Of a stretch of 64,000 bases of DNA, positions 16,204-25,305 are shown in pieces. The notes beneath the pieces were generated by a model that had not been told where the DNA came from, ran no database searches, and saw only the letters and a program-made list of their open reading frames with translations. The stretch is from positions 1-64,000 of the forward strand of contig JACRJO010000029.1 in the NCBI GenBank assembly GCA_016219985.1, read 5' to 3'. A program made the translations under genes and the position numbers. Source of the DNA: Sphingobacteriales bacterium (GTDB lineage Bacteria > Bacteroidota > Bacteroidia > Chitinophagales > Chitinophagaceae). The number at the start of each line of letters is the position of its first letter. Position 1 is the first letter of the stretch.

Positions 16204-17637
16204 TTACATAGCAGCTAACTGCACTTTTTGCTGGAGCTCCAGCACATTCTCCCGGAATACCCCATCGGTATCCATCAGGTCTTTTACCGTCTGGCAGGAG
16301 TGAATTACGGTGGTATGATCCCGGCCCCCGAAATGCTCCCCGATGGTCTTTAATGAGTTTTTAGTAAAGGCTTTGGCCAGGTACATAGTAATCTGGCGGG
16401 CCTGTACGATTTCCCTTTTGCGCGTCTTCTGCAGCAGTTTATCGTAAGGCACATCGAAATACTCGCAAACCATTTTCTGGATGGTTTCGATGGTAATTTC
16501 CTTGCTGGATGATTTTACAAAATTCCGTAACACTTTCTTGGCGAGATCCAGGTCGATCTCTCTCCTGTTCAGCGAAGATTGTGCCAACAGTGAGATCAGG
16601 GCGCCTTCCAGTTCCCGGACATTATTGCTGATATTATACGCGATGTACTTCACCACCTCTTTCGGCATTTCCAGGCCGTCATTCTTCATCTTTTTTTCCA
16701 GGATCTCGATCCGGGTATCGTACTCCGGCACCTGCAGGTCGGCGCTGAGTCCCCAGCGAAAACGGCTGAGCAGGCGCTCCTGCACCCCGTCCAGGTCCTT
16801 GGGAGATTTATCGGAAGTCAGTACCAGCTGCTTCTGCGACTGGTGCAGGTGGTTGAAAATGGCAAAAAAAGCATCCTGCGATTTTTCGGCTTTGGCGAAA
16901 AACTGGACATCATCCAGAATCAGGACATCAATCAGCTGGTAAAAATGGATAAAATCATTGATGGCATTGTTCCGGCTATGGTCCATGAACTGGTTGATGA
17001 ATTTTTCCGAGCTCACATACAACACCACTTTGTTCGGGTGCAGCCTTTTTACCTCGTTCCCGATGGCCTGGCCCAGGTGGGTCTTACCCAACCCCACCCC
17101 ACCGTAAATAACCAGGGGGTTAAAGGAATTCGCACCCGGCTTTTCCGCCACCGTTTTACCGGCCCGGCGTGCCACCCGGTTGCAATCGCCCTCGATAAAG
17201 GCTTCAAATGTATAATTCGGATTCAGCTGCGGGTCAATCTGCATCTTCTTAAGACCCGGTATAACGAAGGGGTTCTTAACAGGATTATTTATGACTAACG
17301 GAAAATCCATTTCGTTGTTTGAAAAAGTTTTAAACCCCTGGCCACTCACATCCATCGTTACCGGCTTGTTCTTGCTGTTGCCGCTGTCCACCATGATCCG
17401 GTATTCCAGCCGGGCTTCCTTCCCCAGCTCCCGCTTCAGTGTCTTCGCCAATAAATTTACATAATGTTCTTCCAGGTATTCAAAAAAGAACTGGCTGGGT
17501 ACCTGGATCACGAGCACATTATTTTTGATGGAGACCGGCTTAATGGGCTCGAACCAGGTCTTGTAATGCTGCCATTCTACAATATCCTTGATGATCTTTA
17601 AACAATTTGACCAGATTTTATCAGCATTTTTCTCCAT
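16204..17637 (-). CDS. dnaA: Chromosomal replication initiator DnaA
   Basis: This 477-residue protein is DnaA. Domain I (about 1-90) contains WFEPIKPVSIKNN. The AAA+ domain carries Walker A GGVGLGKTH (about 190) and Walker B LILDDVQFF. The C-terminal domain IV holds the DnaA signature GGRDHTTVIHSC. It opens oriC by binding DnaA boxes as an ATP-bound oligomer. The ATG at 17637 gives the usual N-terminus. It is a single gene; neither dnaN nor a cluster of DnaA boxes is adjacent, so the origin appears to be elsewhere. Confidence 0.98.
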   Translation of the reverse strand: MEKNADKIWSNCLKIIKDIVEWQHYKTWFEPIKPVSIKNNVLVIQVPSQFFFEYLEEHYVNLLAKTLKRELGKEARLEYRIMVDSGNSKNKPVTMDVSGQGFKTFSNNEMDFPLVINNPVKNPFVIPGLKKMQIDPQLNPNYTFEAFIEGDCNRVARRAGKTVAEKPGANSFNPLVIYGGVGLGKTHLGQAIGNEVKRLHPNKVVLYVSSEKFINQFMDHSRNNAINDFIHFYQLIDVLILDDVQFFAKAEKSQDAFFAIFNHLHQSQKQLVLTSDKSPKDLDGVQERLLSRFRWGLSADLQVPEYDTRIEILEKKMKNDGLEMPKEVVKYIAYNISNNVRELEGALISLLAQSSLNRREIDLDLAKKVLRNFVKSSSKEITIETIQKMVCEYFDVPYDKLLQKTRKREIVQARQITMYLAKAFTKNSLKTIGEHFGGRDHTTVIHSCQTVKDLMDTDGVFRENVLELQQKVQLAAM

Positions 17638-17769
17638 CAGTCAGTAAGCAGTTTATGTCGTGTTAACTATAGTTGTTCCTGAATCTGCCCAAAAAAAATC
17701 TCCACACAGGTCAATAAAAAAAGTTGGACAGGGAGGCGAATATCACTATTTCTTTTCTAAAAAAAAATT

Positions 17770-18708
17770 TTATCCCCCTGATTTTTGTGAAACAGAAATT
17801 GTGTGGCTTTTCGCTAATTTTTTGCCTGAAAATTTGGTAAATTCAAAATCGAGTCTCCCTAAAATCAGCCCCGCAAAACCCACCTGATTTACCACCACAT
17901 CATTCCCGGATTTATTTTTGTATATTACCGGTTGGTCCAGGAAGGTATGGGTATGCCCCCCGATAACCAGGTCAATATCCGAGGATTCTTTCGCTAACAC
18001 TTCATCGCTGATCTTATCCGTTTCTTTATACTGGTAGCCCAGGTGCGAGAGGCAAATAACCAGGTCACATTTTTTTTCCTTTCTCAGCAGCTGCGCCGTT
18101 TCGTTCGCCTTCTGCAAGGGATCCTGGTATTGGGTACCCCCGAACAGGTTATCCGGGATCAGCCCCTTCCCTTCAATCCCCACCCCCAACACACCGATCG
18201 TTAATTTACCTTTTTTGAAAACCCGGTATGGTTCCGTTTTTTGTTCCATCGGGGTTCCGCTGAAATCATAATTACAAACCAGCATCGGGAAACGGGCATG
18301 ACCCGTCAGCTGGTTGGCCAGGTTCTCCATGCCCGCATCAAAATCATGATTGCCGATCGTACAGGCATCATAACCCAGCATGGACATGGCCTTTATCTCG
18401 GGTTCTCCCTTATAAATATTGAAATAGGGTGTGCCCTGGAATATATCGCCTGCATCGAGTAACAATACCTGCTCCTCTTCCTGGCGGATCTGGCTGATGA
18501 GCCGGGAACGGGCGGCAATTCCCCCCATTCCCTGGTTACGCCCCCCATCCATGGGAAAAGGCTCCAGGCGGCTGTGCGTGTCATTGGTATGCAGGATCGT
18601 CAGCTTCAGGGGACTGAAATAATCCGCCGCCTCCAGGAGGGAAGGGCCCGTCATAAACGCACCGGCCGATAAGGCGGCCTGCCTGATAAATTTTTTTCTA
18701 CTGAGCAT
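17770..18708 (-). CDS. 5'-nucleotidase-type metallophosphatase domain protein
   Basis: This 312-residue protein is the calcineurin-like metallophosphatase half of a UshA-type 5'-nucleotidase. Metal-binding motifs are LHTNDTHSRLEP, LLDAGDIFQGTPY, TIGNHDFD and GGHTHTF. The N-terminus MLSRKKFIRQAALSAGAFM resembles an export signal with a twin-residue/Tat-like start, so it acts in the periplasm. I chose the ATG at 18708, which overlaps the preceding gene by 11 bases; a longer in-frame start at 18786 would run deep into that gene. The partner domain is encoded by the upstream gene. Confidence 0.9.
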   Translation of the reverse strand: MLSRKKFIRQAALSAGAFMTGPSLLEAADYFSPLKLTILHTNDTHSRLEPFPMDGGRNQGMGGIAARSRLISQIRQEEEQVLLLDAGDIFQGTPYFNIYKGEPEIKAMSMLGYDACTIGNHDFDAGMENLANQLTGHARFPMLVCNYDFSGTPMEQKTEPYRVFKKGKLTIGVLGVGIEGKGLIPDNLFGGTQYQDPLQKANETAQLLRKEKKCDLVICLSHLGYQYKETDKISDEVLAKESSDIDLVIGGHTHTFLDQPVIYKNKSGNDVVVNQVGFAGLILGRLDFEFTKFSGKKLAKSHTISVSQKSGG

Positions 18709-19450
18709 AGCTAACCCGGTTTTCAATGGTTGCACCAATCCCTTTTCCCTGGCGTACAAGTCCGCCGATATAATCGATAATGGCATCCCGCATCAGGTAA
18801 CCATTCCTGATCTGCGGAATGGAACGCAGCATATCCGCATTGTCACCCCCGTTGGCAATAAAATCCGAATTGGCGATCGTATAGATCTTCTCCGGATCGA
18901 GGGGCTGTCCCCCGATCTGCACATTCACCGCTTTATTATTTTTTATCTGCATGGTCAGCCCGGCCATAGGCCAGCCTCCGCGGGCGGCGGTCAGATCCAG
19001 TAATTGCTGCAAAACAGATCCCTTCAGTTTTTGAAGGATCAGGAGGTTGTCAAAAGGCATCAGTTCAAAAACCTTGCCGCGGGTCACATTTCCCGCCGGT
19101 AACTGGGTAAGCCGGATCCCCCCGAAATTGACAAAAGCCAGGTCCACCCGGGCCTGGTATTTTTCCCGGGCCATGGTCAAAAAAGCATCGGCCATAAAAT
19201 TACCCAGCGTGCTTTCCGGCTGACTTTTTTCCAGGCTGACCGGCACAACACCCAATACCTTATTCATACTGTTATTGACACTGTCGCTGAAGGGCTGCAG
19301 GAATTGCAGGACGGCCGTATCGCGGGGCATCGTTTGACTGATCCGGTAATCCTTATACTGAAGCGACTGGCCCTGGTAAGAGGTACGGCAGGAAGGCCCG
19401 GCCATAAGTAAAACGAACAGAGCCGCTGTAGCTGTTAACCTTTGTTTCAT
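18698..19450 (-). CDS. 5'-nucleotidase C-terminal domain lipoprotein
   Basis: This 250-residue protein corresponds to the C-terminal substrate-binding domain of UshA-type 5'-nucleotidases. Visible family segments are ESTLGNFMADAFL, NFGGIRLTQLPAG, FELMPFDNLL and YTIANSDFIANGGDNADML. A lipoprotein signal is present with a lipobox-like LMAGPSC near residue 21, so it is anchored to a membrane facing the periplasm. It precedes and overlaps the gene for the metallophosphatase half, so the usual single polypeptide is split in two with the domain order reversed. Together they would dephosphorylate nucleotides. Confidence 0.9.
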   Translation of the reverse strand: MKQRLTATAALFVLLMAGPSCRTSYQGQSLQYKDYRISQTMPRDTAVLQFLQPFSDSVNNSMNKVLGVVPVSLEKSQPESTLGNFMADAFLTMAREKYQARVDLAFVNFGGIRLTQLPAGNVTRGKVFELMPFDNLLILQKLKGSVLQQLLDLTAARGGWPMAGLTMQIKNNKAVNVQIGGQPLDPEKIYTIANSDFIANGGDNADMLRSIPQIRNGYLMRDAIIDYIGGLVRQGKGIGATIENRVSYAQ

Positions 19451-19570
19451 ACTGAATGATCTCGTCTGAAGGTATCACAAATTTTAGTACCGTACCCCAA
19501 AAAGGAAAAAAATATCCCGGGATTTTATTTGCATCTTTACCATTCAATTTCAGGATAAAAACCTGACCGT

Positions 19571-21130
19571 ATGCGAAAGACCCTTTCCCTGAAACTGCTG
19601 CCCTCCGAAGCAGTAAGCGAACCGATCATAAAACAATATATTGCCCAATCGGCATCCGTAACGCCCTCTGCTGTTACTGGTTATAACATCCTGAAACAAT
19701 CCATTGATGCCCGGGGCAAACAACCCTGGATCCATCTTAGCCTGGAAGCCTTTATCAACGAACCTTACCAGGAAAGGGAGCCGGGGACTTTTACTTTTAA
19801 AGATGTCAGCCGGGCAAAACAAACAGTCATTATTGTAGGCGCCGGCCCGGCCGGATTATTTGCGGCCCTGCAACTGATCGAATCGGGTATCAGGCCCCTG
19901 CTGCTGGAAAGAGGCAAGGATGTAAGGGCCCGCCGGAGGGACCTGGCCCTGCTGAATAAAGAAGGAGTGGTGAATCCCGACAGCAATTATTGTTTTGGAG
20001 AAGGAGGAGCCGGAACCTACAGTGATGGCAAACTGTACACCCGCAGCAGTAAAAGAGGGGATATCAGCCGTATCCTGCAATTGTTTGTGCATTTCGGGGC
20101 AGAAGAAAAGATTCTGTATGAATCTCACCCGCATATCGGCACCAATAAACTACCACATATCATCACCCGCATGCGGGAAAAAATAGTGGAGTGCGGGGGA
20201 CTATTCCTGTTTGAAAAAAAAGTCATTGATCTTGGCCTCGGGGGAAACCGGATCAGTTCCGTAAAAACGGCAGACGGGCATCTTTTTCATGGCGATGCCG
20301 TGATCCTCGCCACGGGACACTCGGCCCGGGATGTTTTTGAATTACTCCTGCAAAAAAAAATCGGGATCGAACTGAAACCCTTCGCCCTCGGGGTAAGGGT
20401 GGAACATCCGCAAAGCCTGATCGACAGCGCCCAGTATCATTGCCAGGTGCGCGGGGATTTCCTGCCGCCGGCCGCCTACAGCTGGGTGCAGCAGGTGGAT
20501 GGAAAAGGCGTGTTTTCCTTCTGTATGTGCCCGGGAGGAATCATTGCCCCCGCCGCCACTGCCCCGGGCGAACTGGTGGTAAATGGCTGGAGCCCTTCCA
20601 AAAGAAATAATCCCTATGCTAACAGTGGCATCGTGGTCAGTATTGAAGAGAAAGATGTGCAGGCATTTAAAAAATATGGCCCGCTGGCCGCCATGTATTT
20701 CCAGCAATCCGTAGAGAAGAAAGCATTTGCCTCCGGGGGGGGCCGGCTGGTGGCCCCCGCCCAGCGATTGACCGACTTTACAGAAAATAAATTTTCATCC
20801 ACCCTCCCGGACTGTTCCTATCTGCCGGGTTTGCGTTCTGTGCCCCTCGTCGACGTGCTGCCCTCTTTTGTACAACAAAGCCTTCGCCAGGCATTCCTCG
20901 ATTATGGTAAAAAGATGAAGGGCTACCTGACCAATGAGGCGGTTGTGGTGGCCACGGAATCCCGGACCTCTTCCCCGGTCCGCATACCCCGCGACCCGGT
21001 AAGCCTGCAGCACCCGCAGATCTGCAATCTTTATCCCTGCGGGGAAGGAGCAGGCTATGCAGGCGGTATCGTAAGTGCGGCAATGGACGGGGAACGGGTG
21101 GCGAAAATAATATCCGCAACATATTCCTGA
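19571..21130 (+). CDS. FAD-dependent dehydrogenase (COG2509 family)
   Basis: This 519-residue flavoprotein has a leading alpha/beta domain (about 1-85) and a Rossmann FAD site at about 87-95, VIIVGAGPAGLFAALQL, followed by LLERGKDVRARRRD and the family-specific NYCFGEGGAGTYSDGKLYTR. The C-terminus has PCGEGAGYAGGIVSAAMDG, the second FAD-binding stretch. This matches the uncharacterised FAD-dependent dehydrogenases of COG2509. The substrate is unknown. It is a single gene transcribed rightward, divergent from the nucleotidase pair. Confidence 0.9.
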   Translation: MRKTLSLKLLPSEAVSEPIIKQYIAQSASVTPSAVTGYNILKQSIDARGKQPWIHLSLEAFINEPYQEREPGTFTFKDVSRAKQTVIIVGAGPAGLFAALQLIESGIRPLLLERGKDVRARRRDLALLNKEGVVNPDSNYCFGEGGAGTYSDGKLYTRSSKRGDISRILQLFVHFGAEEKILYESHPHIGTNKLPHIITRMREKIVECGGLFLFEKKVIDLGLGGNRISSVKTADGHLFHGDAVILATGHSARDVFELLLQKKIGIELKPFALGVRVEHPQSLIDSAQYHCQVRGDFLPPAAYSWVQQVDGKGVFSFCMCPGGIIAPAATAPGELVVNGWSPSKRNNPYANSGIVVSIEEKDVQAFKKYGPLAAMYFQQSVEKKAFASGGGRLVAPAQRLTDFTENKFSSTLPDCSYLPGLRSVPLVDVLPSFVQQSLRQAFLDYGKKMKGYLTNEAVVVATESRTSSPVRIPRDPVSLQHPQICNLYPCGEGAGYAGGIVSAAMDGERVAKIISATYS

Positions 21131-21299
21131 AGGGGACATAAGACCCCCTCTGTAATATGCCGGTTTATCTGAAAACCTCTTTTCACAGCCCGATTTTGGG
21201 ACGCTCAATAGGCCGTTCACTCCCCTCCCGGTGCATTTCACCGAAAATTGAGGGCCAAACCGGCAGGAGAATTAATTTTACCATTCAAACCAAACCATT

Positions 21300-22235
21300 A
21301 TGCCCATACTGGAACTGCAAAATCTGAAGAAATACTTCGCCACCCAGAAAGCCGTGGATGATATCAGCCTGTCCGTGGACAAGGGCCAGATATTCGGATT
21401 ACTGGGACCCAACGGCGCCGGTAAGACCACCTTAATCCGGATGATCACCGGTATTTTCTATCCCGATGAAGGATCGATCATTTTTGACGGGAAGAAATTC
21501 GACCCGGTGAATGACGTGGGTTATATCGGCTATATGCCCGAAGAAAGAGGGCTCTATAAAAAAATGAAGATCGGGGAACAGGCTATGTACCTGGCCCAGC
21601 TGAAAGGACTCAGCCGCAGCGAAGCGATGGCCAAGATAAAAAAATGGTTCCTCCGCTTTGAAATGGAAAGCTGGTGGAATAAAAAAGTGGAAGACCTTTC
21701 GAAAGGGATGGGACAAAAACTGCAGTTTGTCACCACGGTGCTGCACGAGCCCAAACTGGTCATCCTGGACGAGCCCTTCAGCGGGCTTGACCCGGTGAAC
21801 AGCAACCTGATCAAAGATGAAATTTTCAAACTGGCCCAAAGCGGCTCCACGATCATCTTCAGCACACACCGGATGGAACAGGTGGAAGAGATCTGCAACC
21901 ATATTGTACTGGTGAATAAAGGGAAGAAGATCCTGGACGGGTCTGTAAGACAGGTGAAACAGGATTACAAAGAAAACCTGTTCAGCGTCGGGCTCAGTCA
22001 GCCCCTGCATGAAGTAAGTCCCCTTGCACCTTTTGCACTCGCCGGTAACCGGGACGATACCCACATAATTAAAATAAAGGAAGGAAGCAGCCCCAATGAC
22101 GTCCTGCGTTTCCTGCTGGACCAGGGATTGTCCATTCATTCATTCAATGAGCTGCTGCCTTCCCTGAATGATATCTTTATCCGGTTAGTGGAGGGGACTC
22201 CCACGGCCCGGCAATTCCAGGCAGTAAATGCATAA
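21300..22235 (+). CDS. ABC transporter ATP-binding protein (NatA-like)
   Basis: This 311-residue ATPase has Walker A GPNGAGKTT at about 39-47, a Q-loop region GYMPEERGLY, the signature variant LSKGMGQKLQ and Walker B LVILDEPFSGLDPVN. The EERGLY segment and the C-terminal DUF4162-type extension place it with NatA-like ATPases that pair with ABC-2 permeases. It forms an operon with the permease 57 bases downstream and probably drives export of ions or small molecules. The substrate is not evident. Confidence 0.92.
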   Translation: MPILELQNLKKYFATQKAVDDISLSVDKGQIFGLLGPNGAGKTTLIRMITGIFYPDEGSIIFDGKKFDPVNDVGYIGYMPEERGLYKKMKIGEQAMYLAQLKGLSRSEAMAKIKKWFLRFEMESWWNKKVEDLSKGMGQKLQFVTTVLHEPKLVILDEPFSGLDPVNSNLIKDEIFKLAQSGSTIIFSTHRMEQVEEICNHIVLVNKGKKILDGSVRQVKQDYKENLFSVGLSQPLHEVSPLAPFALAGNRDDTHIIKIKEGSSPNDVLRFLLDQGLSIHSFNELLPSLNDIFIRLVEGTPTARQFQAVNA

Positions 22236-22242
22236 CACAATA

Positions 22243-22284
22243 ACTTATCACTTACAACTTATAACTTACCCCTTACCACTCAAC
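22243..22284. repeat. Period-7 degenerate tandem repeat (ACTTA-type)
   Basis: Six heptamers follow one another: AACTTAT, CACTTAC, AACTTAT, AACTTAC, CCCTTAC, CACTCAA. The repeat fills nearly the whole gap between the ABC ATPase and permease genes. Confidence 0.8.
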
Positions 22285-22292
22285 CTCCTGTC

Positions 22293-23564
22293 ATGAAAAA
22301 AATCTGGATCATCATAAAAAGGGAATACCTGACCCGGGTGCGTAAAAAAACATTTATCATTTCCACGCTCCTGTTCCCGCTGCTTTATATGGGATTGATT
22401 TTCGGAATGGGTTTCATTGCCGAAAACAGCAAACAGAGCCTGCATGTGGCCCTGATCGACTCTTCCGGCTATTTTACCGGGAACCTTATTGCCGCACAGA
22501 ACCTGACCGATAAGAGTTCCGAGATCACCCTGGTAAAAGGAGACCCGGCGCCCGTGATCGCCGACCACAAGGCCGCCGGTTATGACGGCTATCTCGTGAT
22601 CCCGGCGCTCAGCTGGAAAGAAGGATCCGACAGCCTGCTGTTCAAAGCCAATAAATCCTATGGCAGCGGCTCTACGGCAGCCGTGGAAGCCAAACTGAAC
22701 CGGATCTGGCTTGAAATAAAAAACGACAGCCTGCAGATCGATTCACTGAAACAGGAGATCCTCAACAAACGCTTATCGGTTACCCCGAAGAATATACAGG
22801 ATGAAAAAGCGAATGTGAAAACAGCGGAAGGGATCGGTTATGTGGCCGGGTTCCTGATCTATTTTATCCTGCTGATCTACGGATCACAGGTCATGATGGG
22901 TGTGATGGAAGAAAAAACCAGCCGGATTGCCGAAGTGATTGTGTCTTCTGTTAAACCCTTCCAGATGATGCTGGGAAAGATCCTGGGGATCGGGCTCGTC
23001 GCCCTGACCCAGTTCTTCTTATGGATAGCTTTTGTGTTGATCGTTTACAATGTCAGCGTAGCCTCCGGTTCCTCCGGCATGGCCAATGAAATGGTGGGGT
23101 CCATGCAAAAGATCTTCACCAGTGTGAACATGCCCCTTATTCTTTTCTGCTTTGGATTCTATTTCCTCGCCGGCTTCTTTTTCTATTCCTCCCTGTACGG
23201 GGCCATTGGCAGCGCGGTGAACGAGGATATGCGGGAAGCCCAGTCACTCAGTTTCCCGATCACGATGCTGGTGATCATCTCGATCGCCATGATGTCCGCC
23301 GCCATTTCCGATCCCACCGGGCCGCTGGCCGTCTGGGGCAGTATCATTCCCTTCAGTTCCCCGATTGTGATGATGGCCCGGGTTCCCTTTGGCGTACCGG
23401 GCACGGTGCCCTGGTGGCAGCTCGGACTCTCGATGGGGTTGCTGATCCTGAGCTTTATCATTACGGTCTGGTTTGCCGGTAAGATCTACCGCACCGGTAT
23501 CCTGATGTACGGGAAAAAGCCTACCTGGAAAGAAATGATCCGCTGGGCATTCCGGAAGAATTAA
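22293..23564 (+). CDS. ABC-2 type permease (NatB-like)
   Basis: This 423-residue protein has the NatB/ABC-2 permease layout. One N-terminal transmembrane segment (about 20-42) is followed by a large extracytoplasmic domain to about 175, and then by at least five further membrane segments. The motif MMGVMEEKTSRIAEVIVSSV is typical of the family. It works with the preceding ATPase. The gap between the two genes is occupied by a heptamer repeat. A strong terminator follows. Confidence 0.9.
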   Translation: MKKIWIIIKREYLTRVRKKTFIISTLLFPLLYMGLIFGMGFIAENSKQSLHVALIDSSGYFTGNLIAAQNLTDKSSEITLVKGDPAPVIADHKAAGYDGYLVIPALSWKEGSDSLLFKANKSYGSGSTAAVEAKLNRIWLEIKNDSLQIDSLKQEILNKRLSVTPKNIQDEKANVKTAEGIGYVAGFLIYFILLIYGSQVMMGVMEEKTSRIAEVIVSSVKPFQMMLGKILGIGLVALTQFFLWIAFVLIVYNVSVASGSSGMANEMVGSMQKIFTSVNMPLILFCFGFYFLAGFFFYSSLYGAIGSAVNEDMREAQSLSFPITMLVIISIAMMSAAISDPTGPLAVWGSIIPFSSPIVMMARVPFGVPGTVPWWQLGLSMGLLILSFIITVWFAGKIYRTGILMYGKKPTWKEMIRWAFRKN

Positions 23565-23591
23565 GCCCTTGCGAATACCGGATAGTACCTC

Positions 23592-23639
23592 CCGCAAAGA
23601 TTTTAAGGACAAAGTGCTTAAAATCTTTGCGGTTTTTTT
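23592..23639 (+). terminator. Strong intrinsic terminator after ABC operon
   Basis: A 16-base perfect stem (CCGCAAAGATTTTAAG with CTTAAAATCTTTGCGG) around a nine-base loop is followed by seven Ts. It ends the ABC operon. Confidence 0.88.
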
Positions 23640-23863
23640 CAAACAATACAAAGTTTTTTCCTGCCTGGCTTCCAAAATCAGCGTACAGGTACTGCTCAAA
23701 TGAAATCCCGCGGCTATTAATTTGCCCGCAGAGTACGCAAAGACGGCACAGCCCCGAAAAGTCAAATCCCCATGGTGACAACAGCCCCCGGGAAGAAACC
23801 GGTAATGAAAAGCCCAGGGACCTTTGTTAAATTTTTCCAAACTCGCCCGGATTTGTAACATAA

Positions 23864-23901
23864 TACGAAACTGATCGTATATTTGTTACGAAGTATTTCG
23901 T
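23864..23901. promoter_or_regulatory. Two adjacent dyad operators upstream of the coiled-coil gene
   Basis: The first dyad is TACGA-N6-TCGTA (23864-23879). The second is ACGAA-N4-TTCGT (23888-23901). Their centres are about 23 bases apart, close to two helical turns. The half-sites resemble operators of winged-helix repressors such as the BlaI/MecI type, but the regulator is not in the window. Confidence 0.5.
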
Positions 23902-23937
23902 GGAAAACAAATCAACTCATTTAAAAAATTGCACAGT

Positions 23938-24759
23938 ATGAAACCAACAACCCTCTCTCCCGCCAAATTCGGACTTATTGTACTTGCCATCGGGCTCAGT
24001 ATCGGGCTGATCTCCTGGGATTACCAGCAGGCTCCCGGCCCCCGGCCCCGCACTGTAACGGACACCATCCCTCAAAAGCAGGTTAAGGAAAAGAAAATAA
24101 AGGACCTCGACGATGTGCTCGACGAACTGGACCAGGTGGACATGGAAAAAATCCAGGCCGAACTGGCAAAAGCCCTGAAGGAAATTGACGGAGACAAGAT
24201 CCGGATGGAAATAGAAAAAGCGATGAAAGAAGTGGATATCGCCAAAATCCAGCAGGAAGTCCAGGCCTCCTTAGCCAAAGTGGACTGGGACCAGGTAAAA
24301 AATGAAGTAGCCGCCGCCATGAAGCAGGTGGATCTCGCTAAAATCCAGCAGGAAGTGCAGGAGTCCATGGCCAAAGTAGACTGGGAAAAAATGAAAAAAG
24401 AAATGGAAAAAGTAAAGGACATGGACCTGAAACAGGTGGAAAAGGAAATGCAGAAAGTAAGGGAGGAAATGAAGGAACTCGGCCCCAAACTGGAGAAAGA
24501 AATGCAGAAAGCAAAACTGGAAATAGAAAAAGCGAAAGCCGAAATAAAAGAATATAAAGAATTCGTAAACAGCCTGGAGCATGATGGCCTGATCAGTAAA
24601 AAAGAAGGCTACCGCATCCAGCACAAAGACAGCGAACTGTTCATCAACGGGAAAAAGGCATCCGGAGATACCTATAACAAACACCGCAGTTTCCTGGAAA
24701 AACACCCCAAATTCGACATTAATAAAGGGCTCGACGATTTTGATATCAATATGGACTAA
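23938..24759 (+). CDS. Membrane-anchored coiled-coil repeat protein
   Basis: This 273-residue protein has an N-terminal hydrophobic segment (about 8-25, FGLIVLAIGLSIGLI), then a long charged coiled coil from about 50 to 200, rich in Lys, Glu, Met and Gln. Repeats such as DIAKIQQEVQASLAKVDW and DLAKIQQEVQESMAKVDW recur at a period of about 37 residues. The C-terminal 70 residues are less repetitive. No enzyme motif is seen. I use the ATG at 23938 rather than the TTG three codons upstream. Two dyads lie within 75 bases upstream, so it is probably repressor-controlled. A similar architecture occurs in proteins linked to BlaI/M56 sensor systems in this phylum; that link is inference. Confidence 0.7.
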   Translation: MKPTTLSPAKFGLIVLAIGLSIGLISWDYQQAPGPRPRTVTDTIPQKQVKEKKIKDLDDVLDELDQVDMEKIQAELAKALKEIDGDKIRMEIEKAMKEVDIAKIQQEVQASLAKVDWDQVKNEVAAAMKQVDLAKIQQEVQESMAKVDWEKMKKEMEKVKDMDLKQVEKEMQKVREEMKELGPKLEKEMQKAKLEIEKAKAEIKEYKEFVNSLEHDGLISKKEGYRIQHKDSELFINGKKASGDTYNKHRSFLEKHPKFDINKGLDDFDINMD

Positions 24760-24797
24760 ACGGCAGCCCCCCAAAACCAGCAGTCATGAAAAACAAA

Positions 24798-24831
24798 GTC
24801 CCGTCTTATTAAACAAGACGGGACCTTTTTT
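24798..24831. terminator. Bidirectional terminator between convergent genes
   Basis: The ten-base stem GTCCCGTCTT / AAGACGGGAC with a seven-base loop has a T-run on the plus side and an A-rich flank on the other. It can therefore stop both the coiled-coil gene and the convergent carboxypeptidase-like gene. Confidence 0.8.
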
Positions 24832-24851
24832 ATACGATGTAAGGGCTTGCG

Positions 24852-25247
24852 CTAAAATCCCCCGATACTAAAGGGTGAAGGCAGTATCTCGTAATCCCCC
24901 ACGGCGATCATTTCGATCTGCATCTGGAACGCTTCATCTGTTTTGATCACCACTTTTTCCCGGGTTACTTTTTTAAACCCGGTTTTCTCAAATACAAACT
25001 TATAGACCCCCGGTTTCAGTTCATCAAAATTGAAGCCACCGGCTTCATCACTGATCACGATCTTTTCTTTGCGGGAATTGTTGAGGTAGGCCGTTATACT
25101 GACATCTTTCAACGGCTTTTTCGTTTCTGCATGAATAACCACCCCGTTCAGTTCATCTTTTGAACCATTACCCGGGCCGTTGTTATTGGCCTTTGCCATA
25201 AATGTACCCAGTAAACAGAGTGCCAGCAGGATTGATTTTTGTCTCAT
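24852..25247 (-). CDS. Secreted carboxypeptidase-regulatory-like domain protein
   Basis: This 131-residue protein has a signal peptide (MRQKSILLALCLLGTFMAKA) and a single CarboxypepD_reg-like beta-sandwich domain: GVVIHAETKKPLKDVSITAYL, then DEAGGFNFDELKPGVYKFVFEKTGF. This domain is common as the N-terminal plug extension of SusC-like receptors, but here it stands alone. The function is unknown; it is likely periplasmic or exported. It is read leftward and shares a terminator with the coiled-coil gene. Confidence 0.85.
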   Translation of the reverse strand: MRQKSILLALCLLGTFMAKANNNGPGNGSKDELNGVVIHAETKKPLKDVSITAYLNNSRKEKIVISDEAGGFNFDELKPGVYKFVFEKTGFKKVTREKVVIKTDEAFQMQIEMIAVGDYEILPSPFSIGGF

Positions 25248-25305
25248 TGCGACAGGTTTGAATGGTTTAAGGATAACCTTTCAGGTTTGGTGGCGAATAC
25301 TAAAA

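Noticed and set aside
17638..17769. Possible chromosomal origin next to dnaA
   Set aside because: The spacer is A/T-rich, but no cluster of TTATNCACA DnaA boxes is found on either side of the gene, and dnaN is absent.
24072..24488. 138-codon Ser/Phe-rich frame opposite the coiled-coil gene
   Set aside because: It is the mirror of the repeated Lys/Glu codons and has no start context or family match.
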